A stretch of DNA of 64,000 nucleotides from Pollutibacter soli (GTDB lineage: Bacteria > Bacteroidota > Bacteroidia > Chitinophagales > Chitinophagaceae): assembly GCA_029269725.1 (NCBI GenBank), contig JARJHS010000004.1:62001-126000 (forward strand), given 5' to 3'. A program made the position numbers and the translations under genes. Below the pieces are notes generated by a model. It saw only the letters and a list, made by a program, of their open reading frames with translations. It was not told the DNA's origin and ran no database searches. Of this stretch, positions 34,127 through 42,828 are shown in pieces. Numbering within the stretch: the stretch's first letter is position 1; each line of letters opens with the position of its first letter.

Positions 34127-35836
34127 CTATTTCTTGCTTTTATTTTTCTGGTCTGCGCTTTCATCACTAAAAGATGAGGAACTGCCTGATCCAGAGTCTT
34201 TACTTGTTTTATCTTCTTTGCGATCTGCAGCCGAGCCTTTGTCAGAGCTCATCGAAGGTGTAGTTGAAGATTTATCCTTCCCTTCTGCACTTTCAGTTCT
34301 GCGGCTGTCATCTGTTTTACTCCATGGATCACTTTGATCCTGTTCGGAGGAGGATTTTTGTCCTGACTGACCGCTTTGACTGTTTCCAAACGACCCCTGG
34401 CTTCCATATCCCTGCTCGCCGGAACGCTGATCGTCAGAGCTGCTGCCTCCCCGGTTCTGGCTTTCTGAACCACTTACATGGCTTCCATATCCCTGTCCAG
34501 ATTGATTCGGGTGATCCTGGTTTCCGCGCCCTTGATTGCCCCAGTGCTGACCAGATCCGTTGCCATAATCCTGGCTGTCAGAACTGCGTCCGTAACCTTG
34601 ATTGCTGTATCCCTGGCTTCCCCGGTTCTGATCATCAGATCTGCTTCCATTGTCCTGAAATCCGGAACCCCGGCTATCATAGCCCTGATCGCGTGATTCC
34701 TGTCTGCTGGCGCCCTGTCCGTAACCACCGGAACTTCCCCAATGCTGACCTCCGAAACTGCCGCCATAGCCCTGGTTACCGTAGCTGCCCTGGCCGAAAT
34801 CATTGCCATAGCCACCCTGGTTTCCTGGAGATCCAAAATTGCCTGAAGATCCCTGGCTGCCGAAAGATTGTTCATTGGAGTATGGATTGCGACTGCCCAT
34901 ATATGAACCGAAGTTGCCCATTCCACTGTTTTGATTTTCATTTCCGGAACGGTTCTGCTGGTCGTATGAACGGCCGTAGCCACCCTGGCCACCCTGGAAA
35001 CCATAATCCTGCTGACCGGGTCCGTAACCTGACTGCCGGTTTTGCTCCTGGTTGCGTCCCCAATCCTGGCCACCCTGGTTACCTCCCCAGTTCTGTCCAT
35101 AATCGTTCTGCTGACCGCCATAACCAGATTGATTGTGCTGGTTACGTCCCCAGTCCTGACCACCCTGGTTTCCACCATATGATCCACCACGACTCATATC
35201 ATTGTTGGAATAGTGATTGAACTCGCTTCTATGAATTCCCTGTCCCATGCCAGAACTATTGCCATAGCTTCCCCGACCATAGTTATTGTCATAGGAGTTT
35301 CCATGGCCCTGGTTGCCCCAGCTGCTTTGTTGGTCATATCCTCCACGGTTTTGTTGTCCATATCCTCCCTGCCCGTAATCTCTGTCACGATTCTGATTCC
35401 ATCCACCCTGTTGATTATAGCCGTCCTGATTTCTCATCTGGCCGCCCTGCATTCCATAAGGGTTGTATTGGCCGCGACCATAATTGTTGTTTTCGTTATG
35501 CCAATCCTGATCGCTACGCCACTGGTCATTTCCGTGGGAAGCACCAAAACCTGAAAATGGTCGATCGCGCCATTGCTGGTCGGAGCGACCCATGCCACCC
35601 TGGTTTCTTCCTTCATTACGGCCATAGTTACGATTTGAATCTGACATATTCATGCGCCCTGACTGCTGGAATTGATCATCCGAGTCATCTTCATCCCATG
35701 ACGATGAATCGTCATAATCTTCATCATAACTTTCAAAACGTCCTCCTTCATTTTGTCGATTTCTGTTCTGTCCTCTCCCACGCATATGGCTTGAATGCTG
35801 GGAAGACGGGTTCTGTCTTGTTCTTGTTTTTTTCAT
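34127..35836 (-). CDS. Large Gly/Asn/Gln/Tyr-rich prion-like disordered protein
   Basis: 569 residues, almost entirely low complexity. A basic RG/NR-rich start (1-33, MRGRGQNRNR), a short acidic block (34-54), a long Gly/Asn/Gln/Tyr/Ser region (about 60-480) with recurring GNQGGQDWGRN and GYGQ/GSYGN units, then a Ser/Asp/Lys-rich tail (about 480-569). No signal peptide, no Cys-rich or globular domain. Composition resembles eukaryotic FUS-like prion-like domains with aromatic stickers and RG motifs. Because of the skewed codon composition two other frames here are also open, but their products (Ile/Ala/Thr- or Cys/His/Pro-rich) look like shadows. Inference: may form condensates or a hydrated matrix under stress. 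Own terminator at 34082. Confidence 0.78.
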   Translation of the reverse strand: MKKTRTRQNPSSQHSSHMRGRGQNRNRQNEGGRFESYDEDYDDSSSWDEDDSDDQFQQSGRMNMSDSNRNYGRNEGRNQGGMGRSDQQWRDRPFSGFGASHGNDQWRSDQDWHNENNNYGRGQYNPYGMQGGQMRNQDGYNQQGGWNQNRDRDYGQGGYGQQNRGGYDQQSSWGNQGHGNSYDNNYGRGSYGNSSGMGQGIHRSEFNHYSNNDMSRGGSYGGNQGGQDWGRNQHNQSGYGGQQNDYGQNWGGNQGGQDWGRNQEQNRQSGYGPGQQDYGFQGGQGGYGRSYDQQNRSGNENQNSGMGNFGSYMGSRNPYSNEQSFGSQGSSGNFGSPGNQGGYGNDFGQGSYGNQGYGGSFGGQHWGSSGGYGQGASRQESRDQGYDSRGSGFQDNGSRSDDQNRGSQGYSNQGYGRSSDSQDYGNGSGQHWGNQGRGNQDHPNQSGQGYGSHVSGSESQNRGGSSSDDQRSGEQGYGSQGSFGNSQSGQSGQKSSSEQDQSDPWSKTDDSRRTESAEGKDKSSTTPSMSSDKGSAADRKEDKTSKDSGSGSSSSFSDESADQKNKSKK

Positions 35837-35965
35837 GGCAATCTCGTTTTATATCGTTTCAAATAATTTTTAAAACTTCAAGAATGTTGCCTGAATGTGC
35901 TAAGCGTGAGAGCGTTGGGAGCATCAATAGAATGCGTATCACCTTCTACAAATCCTGTAGATAAA

Positions 35966-36955
35966 TCAGGATGATTTTACTTTGTGATGGTCTGATTTTT
36001 CAGGGTCGAGGAGATTTTTTTTTTCGCGATTTGCGAATGAATTGTCGTTATCGTGCCACTCTTTTGTTTCAGTCTGTACAATGAAAACAGCGTTCTCTTT
36101 TAACTTGATTCCCCTGCCGAATATAATAGCCCGATTACGCGTATAAGCTGCACCAAAATATAATATCGCTGCTGAATAATACACCCACGACAAAAGGATG
36201 ATCACCGAAGTTGCAGTTCCATAGGCGGATACAATTTTGGCTTTACTGATATAAACACTGATTAAAAACTTCCCTATCATAAATAAAAATGCAGTAATGA
36301 ATGCACCATGCCACACATCAGCCCATTTCAATTTGGCGTCAGGAAGCAGTTTAAATATGAACGCGAAGAAAAGACTGATAACACCAAAAGTGATTATGAG
36401 ATTCAATATCCAGGCAATAGCCACCAGCGCATCCGGAAACAGCCTGAGTAACCGGTGACTCAATGCCTCAAGGGCAGAATTCAATACGAGTGAAACAAGA
36501 AGAATAAAACCGAAACTTAGCAAGAGAGAAAATGATAAAATGCGGTTAAAGATGAATTTTATAATTCCTTTTTTGGGTTTTGACTTCACCGCCCAGATGT
36601 GGTTTATAGAATCCTGCATCTCTACAAATACACCGGTAGCACCGATAAATAAAACAACACCTCCTGTTATAAGACCTATTATTTTATCCTGGCTCAGTTC
36701 AATATTTTTAATAAGATCCTGAATCTGCTTGGCAGGCTCTGCGCCCAGCAATAATGCAATCTGGTCAAATATCTGCCCCTGAACCGCTTCACGACCAAAT
36801 GCAATACCTAAAATGGAAACAACAATGAGCAGTGCGGGCCCGATAGAAAACAAGGTATAATATGATAAAGAGGCAGACAGTTTCATCCCGCCATCCTGGA
36901 TGAACATAAGAGCGCTGTTTCTTACAGCCTGCCAGTATTTTTTAAACTTACTCAT
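35966..36955 (-). CDS. YihY/BrkB-family inner membrane protein
   Basis: 329 residues from ATG 36955 (MSKFKKYWQAVRNSALMF). A frame to 37033 would read through the hairpin at 36991 and is rejected. Six membrane helices, with LSYYTLFSIGPALLIVVSI and GREAVQGQI typical of the family, and a hydrophilic C-terminal tail of about 50 residues. Formerly called ribonuclease BN by mistake; proposed to be a transporter or envelope-stress protein. Lies downstream of the DUF4142 gene on the same strand. Confidence 0.88.
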   Translation of the reverse strand: MSKFKKYWQAVRNSALMFIQDGGMKLSASLSYYTLFSIGPALLIVVSILGIAFGREAVQGQIFDQIALLLGAEPAKQIQDLIKNIELSQDKIIGLITGGVVLFIGATGVFVEMQDSINHIWAVKSKPKKGIIKFIFNRILSFSLLLSFGFILLVSLVLNSALEALSHRLLRLFPDALVAIAWILNLIITFGVISLFFAFIFKLLPDAKLKWADVWHGAFITAFLFMIGKFLISVYISKAKIVSAYGTATSVIILLSWVYYSAAILYFGAAYTRNRAIIFGRGIKLKENAVFIVQTETKEWHDNDNSFANREKKNLLDPEKSDHHKVKSS

Positions 36956-36990
36956 TACTCTGTACCCATAAATAACTGTTCCACTAAATG

Positions 36991-37020
36991 AAGAGAGGCC
37001 GGCCAAAGCCAACCTCTCTT
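36991..37020 (-). terminator. Hairpin between DUF4142 and YihY genes
   Basis: AAGAGAGGCCGGC (36991-37003) and GCCAACCTCTCTT (37008-37020). Read from the minus strand the stem pairs fully if two G-U pairs are allowed, which are only possible in that transcript. Located 33 bp after the DUF4142 stop. Confidence 0.6.
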
Positions 37021-37053
37021 TTTGGATCATCATGCAAAATTCAATTCCGGCTG

Positions 37054-37656
37054 TTATTTCATTTTGTCATGACATTCCACAAGTTTGTCCCTGTGAGTTC
37101 TGATTTTTGGAAGCGTTTCAGAAATCCAGGTTTTCACCTGGGGATCTGTTGTTTCCTTTTCCATTTCCTCCAGGTTTTTTATTGATTTTTCATGTTTATC
37201 GATCATTTCTTTACACCAGGCTTTATCAAAGTCTGATCCTTTCTTTTCAGAAAGTTTATTTACTTCTTTCCTGGCATCGTCTGTTTCAGACGCTGGAACT
37301 GATATTGATTTCGCTATGGCAATTTGTTGCAAACCGTTTAAGGCCACATTATGATCTTCTTCAAGCATTTTGGCGATATGCTTTACATCATTGTTATTAG
37401 AAGTCTGAAGTGCCAGTTTCGCCATACTTAGCTCAGCATAATTTGCTTCTACTGTGTTGCTAACAAATTTTGATTCGGCAGCAGCGGGCAATGTTGCTAC
37501 ACTGCTGTCTGCATTCGTGGTGTAGGTCCGGTCACTCTGTGTAGTTCCAAATTTTGTTGAATCGACATCGCGGTCAGAACCGTTACCATCACCACAGGAT
37601 GACAGGACGCCAAGTAACAGTGCGGAACCTGTGATTACTGAGAGCATTTGTTTCAT
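37054..37656 (-). CDS. DUF4142 lipoprotein
   Basis: 200 residues. Lipoprotein signal with Cys21 (LLGVLSSCGDG), an Asp/Ser/Thr-rich linker, then a helical ferritin-like DUF4142 domain (about 60-200): ANYAELSMAKLALQTSNNNDVKHIAKMLEEDH, WCKEMIDKHEKSIKNLEE. Family members are periplasmic and linked to stress; no enzymatic role is known. A second member of the family lies at 40841. Confidence 0.87.
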   Translation of the reverse strand: MKQMLSVITGSALLLGVLSSCGDGNGSDRDVDSTKFGTTQSDRTYTTNADSSVATLPAAAESKFVSNTVEANYAELSMAKLALQTSNNNDVKHIAKMLEEDHNVALNGLQQIAIAKSISVPASETDDARKEVNKLSEKKGSDFDKAWCKEMIDKHEKSIKNLEEMEKETTDPQVKTWISETLPKIRTHRDKLVECHDKMK

Positions 37657-38220
37657 GTTAACAGATTTAGATTTTGAAATACGAGTTAGTAAGCACGCTT
37701 GTCTTCGTTTAAAAAGGACAAAAAACTATACCATTCAGGATTTCAGCGGTGAGAGAAAATATTGATGTAGATGTACATACACATCAGGATTTAAAACGCC
37801 CTGTCTGTTCCATAAGTTGCAAGGCAGGAGGCTGTAAAGATCAGGTAGAGCCATTGAGAACAACTGACAATTTGATATTCTAAGTTTCCGGTTTTCCGAT
37901 TCAGTTTTCCTTTTCGCTCATGCTGCTGTGGAGACGAATGGCCATTTCTTCCTGTATTCTGTATTCCGTATGCTGTTTCATTCTCTTTTGATTGCGTGCT
38001 TTTTTGCTCATTCCGGCAATGTTCGCGGGTACTAAATTCCCCATCGATTTTGATTTTCAGGTCAAAACCCGACGGCATTATTTTAGAATAATTAAGTGTA
38101 GCACCGATTATTCATTAACTGTTGGTTGCGCTTGCATTAACAACCAGGAAATTCTTTTTCTGGAAAAGATGAAAGTAAAAAACTGACAGATAAAATAGAG
38201 TCTCTTCTTCAGAAGGGACT
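37657..38220. other. Long intergenic region
   Basis: No supportable gene. Open frames on both strands (about 60-95 codons) have no family resemblance and low-quality composition. Around 37940-37985 there is a TGTATTCTGTATTCCGTATGCTG run like a similar stretch near 47165. The promoter of the DUF4142 gene should lie near 37660-37720. The last 30 bp belong to the terminator at 38192. Confidence 0.45.
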
Positions 38221-38227
38221 TTATTTT
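38192..38227 (-). terminator. Terminator overlapping the iron-permease-family stop
   Basis: AAAATAGAGTCTCTTCT (38192-38208) pairs with AGAAGGGACTTTATTTT (38211-38227) over 17 positions with two wobble pairs. The gene's TAA stop (38221-38223) lies within the 3' arm. Confidence 0.75.
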
Positions 38228-38712
38228 TTGAGTTGCGTCTTCATTCTTCCGGCCTTTTTCTGATGTATGTCCTCGGCCTCATCAATGGAATGAGAACTGT
38301 GAATATCATCTTCCGATTCCGACAGATCAGATAATTTTTGATAAAATTTTTTAATCGTTTCAATTTCCTTGTCTGTAAGATCTTCGATGTCCACCAATCG
38401 GTTACTTGCCTTATCGTTACATGCAATCAGTTCATTCAGTTTCAGCTGGATCGCCATAGTGTCTTTGTTTTGTGATTGCTGTATTACAAAAACCATCAGG
38501 AAGGTAATGATGGTCGTCGTTGTATTGATTACGAGTTGCCAGGTATCAGTAAATCCAAATATAGTTCCTCCTATCGCCCAACCGGCCACCAGGACAACTG
38601 CGCAGATAATTGCTGCAGGACTTCCTGCTGCCTTCGTAATAACAGCAGACACCCTGTTGAAAATGCGATTGAATAATGAATTTTTTCCGGGTTTATTTTT
38701 CGTTGCTTTCAT
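38221..38712 (-). CDS. Low-affinity iron permease family membrane protein
   Basis: 163 residues. Two membrane helices (about 30-50 and 60-80) with AAIICAVVLVAGWAIGGTIFGFTDTWQLVINTTTT and FLMVFVIQQSQNKDTMAIQLKLNELI match the small bacterial members of the Fet4-like family (PF04120). The bacterial proteins have about half the helices of yeast Fet4, so iron transport is not established. A charged cytoplasmic tail of 60 residues follows. Own terminator. Confidence 0.88.
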   Translation of the reverse strand: MKATKNKPGKNSLFNRIFNRVSAVITKAAGSPAAIICAVVLVAGWAIGGTIFGFTDTWQLVINTTTTIITFLMVFVIQQSQNKDTMAIQLKLNELIACNDKASNRLVDIEDLTDKEIETIKKFYQKLSDLSESEDDIHSSHSIDEAEDIHQKKAGRMKTQLKK

Positions 38713-39025
38713 AAAATGATGCAGCCATATTTTTCGGTGAATGCTGCGAAACAGTCAATAAAAATCACGGACCATTTGTTAAACCAGTTCTTAAAGAAAT
38801 AACAATCAAAAAAGAGAGAAAAAATTTGCTGAATATTCGTTCCCTGTTGATATAATTCCACACTATTCAAGTTGACCTGGTGTTAGTTTGAAAATATTTT
38901 TTGCATAAATGATTGATAATCGCATTAGTCTGGGAATCCTGTCAGATAAATCCTGCATCTCACCGGCCATGGTATAAGTTTTAACATATCTGAAATATAC
39001 CTAACCAAATACCCAAGGTAATATC
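38713..39025. other. Divergent intergenic region
   Basis: Lies between the minus-strand iron-permease-family gene and the plus-strand PNPOx-like gene and should hold both promoters. No repeat or RNA gene recognised. Confidence 0.4.
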
Positions 39026-39532
39026 ATGAAGGAGCATACCGCAGAAAAAAATTTTGAGTTTATCAAATCCAAGATAAACGATATACGCAGCGCGCTTTTT
39101 ACATATTCTGATATCGACGAAGTGACATATCCTACCTGCATTGTATCAGCGTTGCGGGTTGATAACAATGGCACTGTTTGGTTTTTGATGAATAAAAGCA
39201 AGAATCAGTATCTCGGTGCCGATCAGAAATTTGCTGCGCAGTTGTCTTTTTACCGCAAAGGATTTCCATTTAAACTTTCTGTTTGTGGGAAAGCCGACAT
39301 CATTCACCAACCTCAGGTCATTAACGAAATTGTTGGGCTTTCTCCATTGGAATCAGGCCTGGATACAAACGAAATTCTTCTCGTGAAAATGCAGATACTA
39401 AAAGCGACCTATGTTGAATGGCGTGGAGTACAGCCTGAAACATGGTTTAAAAAATTATATCACCGCTTTATGCAATGGCTGGATAGCTCATTGATTCCAT
39501 TTGAACGCGAACTTGAATATCAATTCAATTAA
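39026..39532 (+). CDS. Pyridoxamine 5'-phosphate oxidase-like (general stress type) protein
   Basis: 168 residues, FMN-binding split barrel of the general-stress-protein-26 type. Visible: FIKSKINDIRSALFTYSDIDEVTYPTCIVSALRVDNNGTVWFLMNKSK, the first strands of the barrel, then LSVCGKADII and a Trp-containing C-terminal part. Such proteins bind flavin or F420-like cofactors; the reaction is unknown. The next gene starts 9 bp later and encodes a shorter, related-looking protein. Confidence 0.75.
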   Translation: MKEHTAEKNFEFIKSKINDIRSALFTYSDIDEVTYPTCIVSALRVDNNGTVWFLMNKSKNQYLGADQKFAAQLSFYRKGFPFKLSVCGKADIIHQPQVINEIVGLSPLESGLDTNEILLVKMQILKATYVEWRGVQPETWFKKLYHRFMQWLDSSLIPFERELEYQFN

Positions 39533-39541
39533 ATCGTAAGT

Positions 39542-39937
39542 ATGAAAAAGTCGACCCTACGTAACAAAGTATTGAAAGAAATTATGGAGCAATCCAAATA
39601 TGCATTGTTCGAAGTATGTATGCAGGAAACTCCAAGAATAGAGCCGGTGGTAGTGACGGCCGATCGGGCTGAAGGCGAAAAGTCTATCTGGTGTTCCTGT
39701 GAGGAACTCCCACTGCCGTCTGCTGATGTTAGTAATCTCCCGGTTGTGTTGAAATTTATCAATCGGGAAAAAGGAAATTTTATTAAAATTCAGGGCAAGG
39801 CAACAGTGAATGGTATCACATCAGCCAGTGCTGATGATACTCAGGAGAGTTCGCCATCTTCTGTAATCCAGGTGGAAATTCACCAGGTAGCCTGGTTTGA
39901 TAAAAATTCTGGTGAAGTTGAATTCTTTGCGGCTTAG
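39542..39937 (+). CDS. Small split-barrel-like protein, function unknown
   Basis: 131 residues. Strand pattern LFEVCMQETPRIEPVVVTADRAEGEKSIWCSC, VVLKFINREKGNFIKIQGKATVNG, VIQVEIHQVAWFDKNSGEVEFF resembles a flavin-reductase/PNPOx-like barrel, but the match is weak. It follows the PNPOx-like gene by 9 bp and should be co-expressed with it. Confidence 0.6.
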   Translation: MKKSTLRNKVLKEIMEQSKYALFEVCMQETPRIEPVVVTADRAEGEKSIWCSCEELPLPSADVSNLPVVLKFINREKGNFIKIQGKATVNGITSASADDTQESSPSSVIQVEIHQVAWFDKNSGEVEFFAA

Positions 39938-40042
39938 CTCCTCTTAAAATAATATCTACAGTACCCAACGAATGGTGATGGTATAGTTTTAGAACAGGTC
40001 GTAAAACTGGTATAGATTTTTTTCAGCATAAAAACCTGACAT

Positions 40043-40360
40043 ATGAAATTATCCTGGGTATTGTTAGTTGTTATCATTATCCTATTAGCTATTGCTATTT
40101 TCACCAAACCCGGTAATGCATACTGTGTGGAGAAAGCTAAAGAAATGATTACATCGATCAACCAGAATGTACCGGGCTACAACAATCCCCTCAACCAGGA
40201 GGAATCCCGTGGTGGATCTGATGTGCGTATTGATCAGATACTTATTAAAGACCGCCTTTTCTGGAAAGAAGTAAGCTACGCTTCCACAAGTAATGTAAAA
40301 GTTCTGGGCTATGCATACTTTAATAAATTTCACCCCGTAAGTGAAAAGAAAGCGGAATAG
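40043..40360 (+). CDS. Small membrane-anchored protein
   Basis: 105 residues. One N-terminal membrane helix or uncleaved signal (about 4-22, WVLLVVIIILLAIAIF), then a soluble extracytoplasmic part with two-strand pattern (IDQILIKDRLFWKEVSYASTSNVKVLGYAYFNKF). Similar to small DUF4359-type proteins of Bacteroidota, a tentative assignment. Same strand as the PNPOx-like pair but 105 bp away. Confidence 0.6.
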   Translation: MKLSWVLLVVIIILLAIAIFTKPGNAYCVEKAKEMITSINQNVPGYNNPLNQEESRGGSDVRIDQILIKDRLFWKEVSYASTSNVKVLGYAYFNKFHPVSEKKAE

Positions 40361-40840
40361 ACAGTAAGTAGTAAAAGTAAGTAGTAACAGGGGCAGCAGC
40401 AATGTAACTTTTTATTCTCATTGAGAGCTTGGGGTGGGCGGTAAAGCTGTACATTACCTGGCGCACAGTACTTATATGAGAGTTTACTTTCACCACCTGA
40501 CTTAACTTCTAAAAAGAATCTGCTGTTTAATAAACATATCCCATCTGTATTGGTTACAAAGAAATTTTGATGTCAGCTTCCGGGCGTATGTAAGAGTCAA
40601 AGCCAATGCCTTGTACCTGCCAGACTTTGGTTTTCGGTGTAAACTTCGCATCCTTGTTTTTTGCATTGCTAAAGACAGCGGTTCTACGAACAATAGCAAC
40701 GAACAATGATGAACGAGAAACGCCGCCAATACTTTCTACTTTCAATATTTAATTTTAAACCCAGCTTACGACTTACTACTTACTAAAAAAGAGGTTTACA
40801 AATAATGTAAACCTCTTTCGCTACCTGGTACTTTGTATGA
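40361..40840. other. Intergenic stretch bordered by inverted short repeats
   Basis: At the left edge (40361-40390) AGTAAGTAGTAA-type units occur twice; at the right edge (40766-40786) the reverse complement ACTTACTACTTACT occurs. Between them, around 40700-40730, AACAATAGCAACGAACAATG-type reiterations appear. A 63-codon minus frame (40554-40745) has a coherent second half (VWQVQGIGFDSYIRPEADIKISL) and might be a gene relic. Nothing firm. Confidence 0.45.
40788..40818 (-). terminator. Intrinsic terminator after second DUF4142 gene
   Basis: AAAGAGGTTTAC (40788-40799) / GTAAACCTCTTT (40807-40818), with a T-run next on the minus strand. 22 bp past the stop of the gene at 40841. Confidence 0.82.
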
Positions 40841-41464
40841 CTAGCGGGCAGCTTGATTTCCCGATCTCCAATTGTTTAATTCCTTTCTGTTTTCTTTAAT
40901 ATTTGTTAGTGCAACGGAGGTGGCGTTTCTCAGCTTTTCGTTCATGCTGGTATGCAGTGCAGACTGAAATTCAGGAATGATATGATCATACTCGCGCAAC
41001 ACAATCCCTATCCACCGATTGGTAAATTGTACGCCTGCCATATCACTCACCTTTTTTTCTTCTTTAGAAAGATCATTGGTTCGATCAGCAATCAATGAAT
41101 CATTCCATCTCTTTTCCAGGTCGCTTCCGGAAGTTGACCCTGTTGATTTATAGAGTTTGAATAATTCACCCAGCGCTGTCTGGTGATCAACCCTGATTTG
41201 TGAAGCAATTCTTTTCAAAGAAGTATCGGTTAATTTTTTGTCTGCGATATCAGCCAGCATTACCTGTTGTTGGTGAAATTTTATTGCCTTCACCAGGAAA
41301 CTGGTATCCTCGGCAACTGACCTGGCTGCACTTATAAAATGTGATTTACCTGGGGTTGCTTCCAAATCATTACTGCGACTGATTTTTGATGCTGTCAACG
41401 AAAACGCTGTAATAAATAATGTCCCGAATAACAGTTTAACATTATTTGCACCTGTTGCTATCAT
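40841..41464 (-). CDS. DUF4142-like exported protein
   Basis: 207 residues from ATG 41464 (MIATGANNVKLLFGTLFITAFSLTAS), which starts with a signal-like hydrophobic segment; the longer frame to 41527 overlaps the upstream gene's end and is not needed. Helical ferritin-like pattern: FLVKAIKFHQQQVMLADIADKKLTDTSLKRIASQIRVDH and LREYDHIIPEFQSALHTSMNEKLRNATSVALTNI. Lies 43 bp after an outer-membrane beta-barrel gene, probably in one transcript. Distant relative of the protein at 37054. Confidence 0.75.
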   Translation of the reverse strand: MIATGANNVKLLFGTLFITAFSLTASKISRSNDLEATPGKSHFISAARSVAEDTSFLVKAIKFHQQQVMLADIADKKLTDTSLKRIASQIRVDHQTALGELFKLYKSTGSTSGSDLEKRWNDSLIADRTNDLSKEEKKVSDMAGVQFTNRWIGIVLREYDHIIPEFQSALHTSMNEKLRNATSVALTNIKENRKELNNWRSGNQAAR

Positions 41465-41507
41465 GACTATCTTTTTTTCGTGAATAATAAAATTCACTGG
41501 TGGTTTT

Positions 41508-42182
41508 CTAGAATGCGAAACCAACATATAATGCTATCGCACTGTTCTTCGCATTCTTAGCCAGCTCACCACTGATGCTGCCTGATTCACCTATTTTAAC
41601 CAGGCCATAATTATATCTTGCTCCAATGGTTACATTCTGAATATCAAATCCCAATCCACCAACAAGACCAGCATCAAAGCGATTGAAATTGTCTGCGTTA
41701 AGGGTGGTAATTTCCTGGATTGTTCCATCCTTATTAACGTCTTTGATATCTGCGCCTAACAGATAGGCCGCATAGCCACCAGCGTGGATATTGAAATTCT
41801 TCGCTACGTTAAAGGAAAAGAGCAAAGGCAATTCCAGGTAGTGAAGATTGAATCTGTATTCACCACTACCCAGAATGAAGTTGTCATAATTCGCTCTTGT
41901 CCCTTTGTTAGCATACAGCAACTCCGGTTGAAATGATACACCCTTTGAAATCGGAATTTTAGCATAAAAACCAGCGTTAATACCAATCTTCATCCTTTCA
42001 TCATTTATATCATCGATGTAAAGATTGGTGAAACTCGGTCCGGCTTTAATACCAAATTTGGGTGTGAGCGTTTTCTCTGCAGCAGTTTGCTGTTCCTGTG
42101 CAAAAACACTAAGTGATAATAGGGTAGCAAGTGATAAAAAAATAGTTTTCAATGAACGCCGGGTCGTGACAGTTGTTTTCAT
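41508..42182 (-). CDS. Outer-membrane beta-barrel protein (porin-like)
   Basis: 224 residues; signal peptide about 1-29 (LSLSVFAQ). Eight alternating strands such as KFGIKAGPSFTNLYI, KIGINAGFYAKIPI, FSFQPELLYANKGTR-like and TIGARYNYGLVKI, ending in Phe (ALYVGFAF), the usual outer-membrane C-terminal signature. Matches the OMP_b-brl_2 family common in Bacteroidota. Upstream partner of the DUF4142-like gene. Confidence 0.88.
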   Translation of the reverse strand: MKTTVTTRRSLKTIFLSLATLLSLSVFAQEQQTAAEKTLTPKFGIKAGPSFTNLYIDDINDERMKIGINAGFYAKIPISKGVSFQPELLYANKGTRANYDNFILGSGEYRFNLHYLELPLLFSFNVAKNFNIHAGGYAAYLLGADIKDVNKDGTIQEITTLNADNFNRFDAGLVGGLGFDIQNVTIGARYNYGLVKIGESGSISGELAKNAKNSAIALYVGFAF

Positions 42183-42392
42183 TACATTTTGTTTTAATAA
42201 GGTTAATTATATAAGAGACATTGTGAAATTTTTATGCCGCTATCGTTTTCTGCTTAATAGTTTCCGCCGGCGTAGATGGAATTCCACAGAAACTGATGGT
42301 GTTTTCAACATTATTAGTACCTGAATCTGTTTACCAAAAAGCAATTACCTTTCTATAGGATTGTAAACCAATGAAACAATTAAAATTCGTGT

Positions 42393-42821
42393 ATGCGTCA
42401 GAAGTTAAACCTCATCACCCTCGGTGTTTCAGATTTGGAAAAGTCGCTTGACTTTTATGAGAAAGGGTTACAATGGAAAAGATCTACAGCCGGAACAGAT
42501 GATATGGTTGTTTTTCCGCTGGGTGGAATTGCCCTCGGATTATACTCCCGGTCAGCACTGGCCGAAGATGCGGAAGTTCCGGAAGAAGGATCCGGCTTTC
42601 GCGGAATTACACTTTCCTTTAATGCAAAATCGGAGGCTGAAGTGGATTCCATTTTCAAAGAAGTTGAAAACTTAGGAGCAACGATTGTTAAACCTGCGCA
42701 GAAGGTTTTTTGGGGTGGGTATAGTGGATACTTCAGTGATCCTGATGGGCATTTAATTGAAGTGGCCTACAATCCCTTCTGGGCTTTTGATGAAAACGAT
42801 AATCTCGATCTACCGCAATAA
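42393..42821 (+). CDS. VOC (glyoxalase/bleomycin-resistance) family protein
   Basis: 142 residues. One vicinal-oxygen-chelate fold: LITLGVSDLEKSLDFYEKGL at the start, and YSGYFSDPDGHLIEVAYNPF at the end with the metal-binding Glu. Divalent-metal lyase or dioxygenase of unknown substrate. Its stop is 7 bp before the sulfatase ATG, so the two are in one transcript. Confidence 0.87.
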   Translation: MRQKLNLITLGVSDLEKSLDFYEKGLQWKRSTAGTDDMVVFPLGGIALGLYSRSALAEDAEVPEEGSGFRGITLSFNAKSEAEVDSIFKEVENLGATIVKPAQKVFWGGYSGYFSDPDGHLIEVAYNPFWAFDENDNLDLPQ

Positions 42822-42828
42822 AGATTTT

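Noticed and set aside
34264-35220. 318-codon plus-strand frame and 238-codon minus-strand frame inside the disordered-protein gene
   Set aside because: Both are products of the repetitive codon make-up of the real gene. Their translations (Cys/His/Pro-rich and Ile/Thr/Ala-rich) have no start context or family likeness, whereas the 569-codon frame has a start, a stop and a following terminator.
37791-38186. Short frames on both strands in the 565-bp gap
   Set aside because: Low-quality composition, mutual overlap and no plausible start context.
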